Shown here: positions 59,901 through 64,000 of the stretch, piece after piece
Position numbering within the stretch: position 1 is the first letter of the stretch
How the letters are laid out: the number at the start of each line of letters is the position of its first letter
Translations under genes and position numbers: made by a program
Notes under the pieces: model-generated
The model's input: only the letters and a program-made list of their open reading frames with translations
Told to the model about the DNA's origin: nothing
Database searches by the model: none
Origin: Rhodoferax sp.
GTDB lineage: Bacteria > Pseudomonadota > Gammaproteobacteria > Burkholderiales > Burkholderiaceae_C
Length of the DNA stretch: 64,000 nt
NCBI GenBank assembly: GCA_024235935.1
Contig: JACKLL010000005.1
Span: 62,001 to 126,000 of the forward strand
Direction: 5' to 3'

Positions 59901-60360
59901 TCTGGACACCGCCTTCGAAGTGGTCCAGTCCAGTGAGCAGGGCATGGCCTTCATCGGTGCGCAGCTACACGGTGCCCAGGCGATGCTGGCGCAAGACCCG
60001 GCGGCACGCGCGCGGGCCCTGGCGGCGGGGGATGAATTGCTCAAGCGCAGCCTGCTCAGCCACAACTATTTCACGTTCTACGACTTTGCGATCCAGGCCT
60101 CTTTGGCCGCCAAAGAGTGGGACACCGCCGTGCGGTATTGCACCGCCCTGGAGTCACACACGGCTTCCGAGCGTTTTCCGTGGGCGGAGTTCATCGTGGC
60201 CCGCGGCCGTGCATTGACGCGCCATGGGCAGGGCGACCGGGACGCCGCGCTGATGGCGCAGCTGCAGGAGTTGCTGGCGCTGGCCAGGGAGCGGCGGCTG
60301 AACTTTTATGCCGTCGCGCTGGGCGACGCACTGGCATCGACCTCACCCGCGCAGAACTGA
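56995..60360 (+). CDS. SAM domain-adenylate/guanylate cyclase-ATPase-TPR signalling protein
   Basis: A 1121-residue multi-domain protein. Residues 1-60 form a SAM domain (WLESQGLARYAAEFIAQDIT, DLRELGVASLGDRKRIL). Residues about 94-270 are a class III nucleotide cyclase: metal Asp102 (MFSDLTGYTAL) and Asp146 (FVGDEVMAMFG), and NTAARLRGLAQPGE. From about 290 a STAND/AAA-type ATPase follows with Walker A GDPGLGKS (316-323) and Walker B TLLLIEDIHWADP. The C-terminal half (from about 690) is TPR-like helix repeats. The architecture is known in proteobacteria and suggests a nucleotide-gated signal sensor. ATG at 56995 fits; the upstream frame is not conserved. Confidence 0.9.
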   Translation: MTDIQTWLESQGLARYAAEFIAQDITVDLLADLSDADLRELGVASLGDRKRILKAATEVPAGAVAIAPAPAGVIAASTAPPLRSLTVPEEGERRHATVMFSDLTGYTALNEAFDPEEVEEIMSRIKREAIAVIERHGGRVNQFVGDEVMAMFGVPVARRDDARRAIRAALELHRTVDGIAAGVSERLGRVLSMHTGLHTGLVIARRSDSRSGDYTLTGDTVNTAARLRGLAQPGEVVVSPQTWQQVSDHFEGEAGQAIEVKGKERPLVPYRIVGERAMPKGGMRPLVGRAEEVQQFETLVHACLSRHRGRIVFVRGDPGLGKSRLVAEFLDLARERGLVCHATMILDFGARTGHDAIRKLMQSLMGLAPDADEASRRDAIVRSALRGADGADLTPFMFDLLDVTPPAPVRALLSAVEDETRRAQAVEALGQLVRQQAALAPTLLLIEDIHWADPLALRQLGPWLALTASMPLLVMFTTRFSGDPSVGEWRSVLHSLPVSSMDLGPLETADAMRLAAGAAAISESLLRSCVERAEGNPLFLEQLLLNAGDEGATSLPGSIQALIQARMDRLAPPDKNALQAAAVLGQSASLAAIRHLVGDPAYDAARLIDQFLLRPEGDDLVFCHALIRDGAYASLLHARRRQLHQEAAAWILPQDAALAAEHYERAEDSRAAEAYLQAVAQAAAQYHFAEALELVQRALRLPDTGDRDFALKLKRSRLLLALGHAVRAIEAGEQALEVAPTGGERALALIAMASGMRYVDRFVDGLELLAEAEPLAQEAGLTLELSGLYELRGNLLFTLGRARECQQSHEMALDLARQAGSAEAECAALGGVGDAHYAQGRVLSGSELILRCVEMAREKGFLKVEIAYLPMVSWSSYYMLDVSKALEVARRAVEQSSRMKNPRSEMMARSQLVMIDGCICGNFRENLPHIDRALELATTMGSSRFIGVSWFFRSMLFLRNGDATAARENLDTAFEVVQSSEQGMAFIGAQLHGAQAMLAQDPAARARALAAGDELLKRSLLSHNYFTFYDFAIQASLAAKEWDTAVRYCTALESHTASERFPWAEFIVARGRALTRHGQGDRDAALMAQLQELLALARERRLNFYAVALGDALASTSPAQN

Positions 60361-60374
60361 CCGCCGCGACAGCG

Positions 60375-60398
60375 GGCGGGCGCGGTGCCGCACCCGCC
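60375..60398. terminator. Nested hairpin between convergent cyclase and terC genes
   Basis: GGCGGG and CCCGCC enclose GCGG-TG-CCGC; it lies in the 52-base convergent gap and could terminate transcription from either side. No clear T run. Confidence 0.5.
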
Positions 60399-60412
60399 AC
60401 GCAGGGCCGTCC

Positions 60413-61177
60413 TCAGTGGGCTTCGGAGGCGTGGGCGGCGGCCAGCCGTTTGCGCCGTGCCCGTACCCAGTGGTTCAGTGATTCGATGGCGACCGAGAAG
60501 CCCAGCGCGAAGTAGACGTAACCCTTGGGCACATGCAGTCCGAAGCCATCGGCGATCAGCAGAACCCCGATCAGCAGCAGGAAGGACAGAGCCAGCATCT
60601 TGACGGTCGGATGGGCCGAGACGAAGTTGGCCAGCGGCGTCGATGCAATGACCATGATGATCATGGCGATCACCACCGCCGCCACCATGACCCACAAGGT
60701 ATCGGCCATACCGACGGCCGTGATGACGGAGTCGAGCGAGAAGATGATGTCGATCACGGCGATCTGCAGCACCACGCCGCGGAACGTGACGCCGGCGACG
60801 CCTTGTGCCGGAGGGGCACCGTCGTCGTCGCCCTCGATCATCTCGCCGATCTCGGCGGTCGCCTTGTACAGCAGGAACAGGCCACCGCCGATCAGGATGA
60901 TGTCGCGCCAGGAGAACCCGTGGCCGCCGAGTGTGATCACCGGCGCCGTGAGTCCGACGATCCAGGCCAGCGTGGCCAGCAGCATCAGCCGGGTCATCAA
61001 TGCGAGCGACAGGCCCACCTTGCGTCCCATCGCGCGCTGGTGCTCGGGGAGCCGGCCGGTCAGGATCGCAATGAAGACCAGATTGTCGATGCCCAGCACG
61101 ATTTCCAGTGCTGTCAGCGTCAGCAGCGACAACCAGATCTGCGGATCGTTGATCCAGGCGAAGGTGAAGAATTCCAT
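60413..61177 (-). CDS. TerC-family membrane protein
   Basis: A 254-residue protein with seven or so membrane helices; motifs LTALEIVLGIDNLVFIAILT, FSWRDIILIGGGLFLLYKAT, IDIIFSLDSVITAVGMAD and GYVYFALGFSVAIESLN. TerC relatives are linked to manganese export or to tellurite resistance; many act in metal loading of exported proteins. The acidic residues in the two membrane helices with LGIDN and SLDSV are the probable metal site. No yybP-ykoY riboswitch was recognised in its leader. Confidence 0.92.
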   Translation of the reverse strand: MEFFTFAWINDPQIWLSLLTLTALEIVLGIDNLVFIAILTGRLPEHQRAMGRKVGLSLALMTRLMLLATLAWIVGLTAPVITLGGHGFSWRDIILIGGGLFLLYKATAEIGEMIEGDDDGAPPAQGVAGVTFRGVVLQIAVIDIIFSLDSVITAVGMADTLWVMVAAVVIAMIIMVIASTPLANFVSAHPTVKMLALSFLLLIGVLLIADGFGLHVPKGYVYFALGFSVAIESLNHWVRARRKRLAAAHASEAH

Positions 61178-61475
61178 GCGGTGGCCGTTTTGGGCAAAGG
61201 GCGGATTCTCCCATGCAAGGAATTGTTTCCGTCATGCCGAAGACGCAATTTCCACGCGCGGCGAGGGCTTGTCGCTTGCATTCGGGCCGGATTGCGGGGT
61301 GGAAATCGCGATCTGCGCCATGCCGGTCAAGCCATCCGGGGTCGCGCAAATGATGCTGATTGGGTGCCGTGAGCGGCTTTTTGCGCCAGGGCCGACACAT
61401 GTTTTACAGTTCCGCTGCGCCCGGTGTGCATTCGTCGATTAGGCTCACTCCATGCGAATGAATGTGAGGGAGATC

Positions 61476-61670
61476 ATGAGCGAAAAAGCAAGAAAAGTGT
61501 CCAACGTGCTGCTGGATTTCGTCTTCGGTGAACCGATCCCGCAGCCCGAGGTGGTGACGCAGGATACCGAGCAGGCGTGGCAGGCGTGGCTCGATGCGAT
61601 GACGGCCCAGGAGAACGAGAAGGAAGACAAGAACGGATTTGCGCGCACCGTGCCGATGCTGATGCAGTGA
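61476..61670 (+). CDS. Small hypothetical protein, 64 aa
   Basis: A 64-residue acidic, helical protein I do not recognise (MSEKARKVSNVLLDFVFGEP, then QDTEQAWQAWLDAMTAQENE). The ATG at 61476 has a GAGGGAG ribosome site seven bases upstream; an earlier ATG at 61452 is less well placed. A weak TTGCGC-17-TTACAG promoter lies near 61380. No signal, no membrane segment. It stands alone between the terC and hslR genes. Confidence 0.6.
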   Translation: MSEKARKVSNVLLDFVFGEPIPQPEVVTQDTEQAWQAWLDAMTAQENEKEDKNGFARTVPMLMQ

Positions 61671-61698
61671 GGGCCGTGCCGCGCCTGCGGGCGGGTCT

Positions 61699-62103
61699 TC
61701 AGTGGTCGGCGGACGCGCTCCAGCGCGTGCCCCAGGCATCTTCCAGCTTGCGCCGATCCTGCTTGGTGGGGCGTCCATGGACCAGGCTCAGCGCGGGCTC
61801 GGTCCCCATGCGCCGCTGTTCAGCTGCCTGCTGTCGCAGTTGCACGCTCTCGGCGGTTTCTTCGTAGAGCAGCTGGGCCACCGGTGCCGGGCCGCGCTTG
61901 TCGCTGACGCCGCACACCACGACGGTCCGCACCAGGGCGTCGCGCCGCATCGCAACGGTGTCGCCACTGCGGACCTCACGCGCCGGCTTGACCTCGACCC
62001 CGTTGACCTGCACCCGCCCTTTGGCGATGTCCTCGCTGGCCAGGCTGCGTGTCTTGTAGAACCGGGCGGCCCACAACCATTTGTCGATCCGAACTTTGTC
62101 CAT
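61699..62103 (-). CDS. hslR: S4-domain RNA-binding protein HslR
   Basis: A 134-residue S4-domain protein (MDKVRIDKWLWAARFYKTRS, then LASEDIAKGRVQVNGVEVKP). HslR/Hsp15 binds the free 50S subunit carrying a nascent chain and rescues stalled ribosomes; the family is heat-shock induced. The C-terminal tail (HGRPTKQDRRKLEDAWGTRW) is typical. The longer upstream frame overlaps the sensor kinase gene and has no family match. Confidence 0.9.
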   Translation of the reverse strand: MDKVRIDKWLWAARFYKTRSLASEDIAKGRVQVNGVEVKPAREVRSGDTVAMRRDALVRTVVVCGVSDKRGPAPVAQLLYEETAESVQLRQQAAEQRRMGTEPALSLVHGRPTKQDRRKLEDAWGTRWSASADH

Positions 62104-62119
62104 CGCGGTCGATTGTGAC

Positions 62120-63532
62120 TCAAACCGCATCCGCCAGTGGAAGCCGCACCGTGGCATCCAGGCCTTCCGTGTGGCCATGCGCTACCCGGTTGTCGAGCGT
62201 GATCTGGCCGCCGAGCGCCAGCGCAATCTCGCGGCAGATCATCAGGCCCAGGCCCGTACCGCTGCCGTGTCCGGCTGAAAACGGCTGAAACAGGCGCGAC
62301 CGCAGTTCTGCGCTGATGCCGCTGCCTTCGTCGGACACGGTCAATGCGACGAATTGGCGATCGGCCGCCATGCGCACCGCCAGTACGCTGCCATCGGGGG
62401 CATGCTTGATGGCGTTGTGCAGCAGGTTGCGCACCAGTTCGCGCAACATCCATTCATGGGCCCGGACCGGTGCCGCAACCGTATCGATGCCGAAGTCCAG
62501 GTTCCGGTCCGCCATCAGCGGCGCCAGGTCGAGTGCGATGGCGCGCACGATGGGTGCGAGGTCCAGCACCTCGGTGTCGGTCTGCTGGCGCAGTTGCTCG
62601 ACCTTGGCCAGCGCCAGCATCTGGTTGGCCAGTACCGTGGCCCGGTCGACCGTGCTGTTGATCTCTTGCAGCGCCTCGGCCGGTGGCACGTCAGCGCGCA
62701 GCGCCGACTGGACCTGGACCTTGAGTACGGCCAGTGGCGTGCGCAACTGGTGCGAAGCGTCGCGCACGAAGCGCTTCTGGTTCTCCAGCAGACCCTGCAG
62801 GCGCGCCATGACCTGGTTGGTCGCCTCCACCAGCGGCCGCAGTTCGCGGGGCAGCCCGGGTGCGGCGATGGCCGTCAGGTCGTCCTCGGCGCGCAGGCGC
62901 AGTCCGGCGCTGAGTTCGCGCACCGGCCGTGTCGCGCGTTGCACGACCAGTACCACCACGAGTGCGATCACCGCCGCCAGCAGGCTCTGGCGCAGCAAGG
63001 TGTCGAGCAGGATCTGACGCGCCAGCGTGCGGCGCAGTTCCAGGGTTTCTGCGACCTGTATGGTTGCGACACCCAGGCCACGGCGGCTGGACACCGGTTG
63101 CAGCAGCACGGCGACGCGCACGTCGTCGCCGCGCACCGTGTCGTCATAGAAATCGACCAGCGCGGCATACGGCCCGGTGTCGGGCAGGCGGCCCTGCCAC
63201 AGCGGCAGGTCGGCTGTCCCGTCGATCAGTTCGCCCTGCGTATTGGAGATGCGGTAGACCATGCGGCTGCGGTTGTCGGCCTCGAAGGCCTCGAGTGCGG
63301 AGTACGGTACGTTGGTCCGAAAGCGCGCCTGCGGGCCTTCGCCCTCGACCTCGAGCAACTCGCCGATGGACTTGGCCGATGCGAGAAGCGTGCGGTCGTA
63401 GGCGGTGTTGACGGCCGTCAGGGCCTGCCGGTAAAGGATGACGGTGTTGACCAGCATGAACAGACCGGTCGGCAGCAGAATGCCCAGCAGCAGGTAGCGG
63501 CGCAGCGACAGGGCGGTCGGGTTCGTCCGCAT
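62120..63532 (-). CDS. Sensor histidine kinase (TctE-like)
   Basis: A 470-residue membrane sensor kinase. Two membrane helices (about 12-34 and 183-198) flank a periplasmic sensor domain of the TctE/2CSK type. A HAMP-like linker precedes the phosphoacceptor His261 (RFVRDASHQLRTPLAVLKVQ). The HATPase domain shows N (RNLLHNAIKHAPDGSVLAVR), G1 (VSDEGSGIS) and G2 (GSGTGLGLMI). TctE-like sensors respond to tricarboxylates or related acids in cooperation with Bug-type binding proteins, and a Bug gene is present at 15865, though far away. Its response regulator is encoded just upstream. Confidence 0.9.
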   Translation of the reverse strand: MRTNPTALSLRRYLLLGILLPTGLFMLVNTVILYRQALTAVNTAYDRTLLASAKSIGELLEVEGEGPQARFRTNVPYSALEAFEADNRSRMVYRISNTQGELIDGTADLPLWQGRLPDTGPYAALVDFYDDTVRGDDVRVAVLLQPVSSRRGLGVATIQVAETLELRRTLARQILLDTLLRQSLLAAVIALVVVLVVQRATRPVRELSAGLRLRAEDDLTAIAAPGLPRELRPLVEATNQVMARLQGLLENQKRFVRDASHQLRTPLAVLKVQVQSALRADVPPAEALQEINSTVDRATVLANQMLALAKVEQLRQQTDTEVLDLAPIVRAIALDLAPLMADRNLDFGIDTVAAPVRAHEWMLRELVRNLLHNAIKHAPDGSVLAVRMAADRQFVALTVSDEGSGISAELRSRLFQPFSAGHGSGTGLGLMICREIALALGGQITLDNRVAHGHTEGLDATVRLPLADAV

Positions 63533-63543
63533 GTCAGATACGG

Positions 63544-63569
63544 TGGGCCCGCGCGAGGGCGCGGGCCAC
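63544..63569 (-). other. Hairpin between response regulator and kinase genes
   Basis: CCCGCGC and GCGCGGG form a 7-bp stem around GAGG, extended by GTGG/CCAC with one bulge. It sits in the 59-base gap and may tune the relative amount of kinase versus regulator. Confidence 0.45.
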
Positions 63570-63591
63570 ACGACGGCACGTGTGCGCCGGA

Positions 63592-64000
63592 TCAGGCATC
63601 GGCCTTGAGCAGGTAACCCAGGCCGCGCAGCGTGACCAGCGTGGTACCGGTGCCTGCCAGCTTCTTGCGCAGCCGGTAGGCGACGACCTCGATCGCCTCG
63701 TACTGCACGTCTGGCTCGCCGGGAAAAACCACTTCGAACAGCTGTTCCTTGGACACGGCCCGTCCGGACCGCTCCATCAGGGTTCGCAACATGCGCAGTT
63801 CGCGCGGGCTCAGGTCGAGCACCTTGAAGCCCTGGTGAATGGCGCCGCTGGCGCTGTCGAGCCGAAGCTGTCCGCAGGCCGGCGCATCGGCCACCGAGTC
63901 GCCCGCTGCGGCGCCGCTGCGCCGGTGCAGCGCACGTACCCGTGCCTCGAGTTCGTCCAGGTCGAAGGGCTTTGCCAGGTAGTCGTCGGCCCCGGTGTTG
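63592..64000 (-). CDS. OmpR-family response regulator, partial (C-terminal part)
   Basis: The last 136 residues are present; the 5-prime end lies beyond the window. What remains begins in the receiver domain after the phosphorylation site (NTGADDYLAKPFDLDELEAR, with the conserved Lys of AKPF) and continues through a winged helix (LDLSPRELRMLRTLMERSGR, YRLRKKLAGTGTTLVTLRGL, GYLLKADA). The family is TctD/QseB-like. With the following kinase it forms a complete two-component pair. Confidence 0.9.
   Translation of the reverse strand, partial: NTGADDYLAKPFDLDELEARVRALHRRSGAAAGDSVADAPACGQLRLDSASGAIHQGFKVLDLSPRELRMLRTLMERSGRAVSKEQLFEVVFPGEPDVQYEAIEVVAYRLRKKLAGTGTTLVTLRGLGYLLKADA

Noticed and set aside
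61178..61475. Possible yybP-ykoY manganese riboswitch before terC
   Set aside because: TerC genes often carry it, but I could not find the conserved loop sequences or pairing in the 298-base gap.

Overview
The window is GC-rich, densely packed DNA from a betaproteobacterium, most likely of the order Burkholderiales. Grounds for this are a Bug/TctC-type extracytoplasmic binding protein, a TctD/TctE-like two-component pair, a choXWV-betB-betA choline locus, several ABC uptake operons with junctions of the ATGA, TGATG or GTGA type, and a long antisense open-frame shadow behind almost every real gene. I saw no rRNA, tRNA, CRISPR array, insertion sequence or prophage gene. About 68 credible protein genes plus three very short candidate ORFs are described.

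Layout. (1) 0-9.1 kb: a divergent isochorismatase-fold hydrolase and a nitrogen-scavenging operon: BMP-family binding protein, double ATPase, two permeases, an AtzG/HpxX-AtzE/HpxY-AtzH/HpxZ set, a biuret-hydrolase-like cysteine hydrolase and a GntR regulator. Its promoter looks like a textbook sigma-54 site. (2) 9.1-24.7 kb: scattered genes, a reverse-strand polar amino-acid ABC operon with its own GntR regulator and an aminotransferase-like protein lacking the catalytic lysine, a Bug protein, a VTT-flavoprotein disulfide reductase fusion, and small envelope/stress genes (CsbD, BON, DUF883, DUF1328) around a phospholipase D-type lipoprotein. (3) 24.7-32.3 kb: a catabolic cluster of three PuuE/NodB-fold hydrolases, two cysteine hydrolases, a racemase-fold protein without catalytic cysteines, a phytanoyl-CoA-type dioxygenase, a tautomerase-NTF2 fusion and small accessory genes. 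(4) 32.6-39.0 kb: choline uptake and oxidation to glycine betaine. (5) 39.2-44.4 kb: SulP transporter, universal stress protein, another cysteine hydrolase, and a reverse pair of MmgE/PrpD plus a fourth PuuE-like hydrolase. (6) 44.7-56.9 kb: a single long operon with a Liv-type ABC importer, SDR, DUF4387 and AtuA/DUF1446 proteins, a GntR/UTRA regulator, an aconitase-type hydratase (two subunits), an FrdA-like flavoprotein and an isocitrate-lyase-family lyase. (7) 57-64 kb: SAM-cyclase-ATPase-TPR signalling protein, TerC, HslR, and a sensor kinase with its truncated response regulator.

Two observations stand out. First, the promoters of cluster 3 and cluster 6, 20 kb apart, carry the same 24-bp operator (8-bp arms, 8-bp spacer), one over a -35 box and one at the predicted transcription start. 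Combined with the enzyme families, this suggests one regulon in which a cyclic imide or amide is imported, opened by PuuE-like hydrolases, deamidated by NicF-like cysteine hydrolases to a dicarboxylate, hydrated to a substituted malate by the aconitase-like pair and cleaved by the lyase, much as the dimethylmaleate branch of anaerobic nicotinate breakdown. The substrate is not determined. Second, two unrelated ABC operons contain, exactly between permease and ATPase, a nearly identical 63-nt short ORF (57 of 63 bases identical, including a 32-base identical run) translationally coupled to the ATPase start; a third, shorter candidate sits in the Liv operon. I do not recognise this element.
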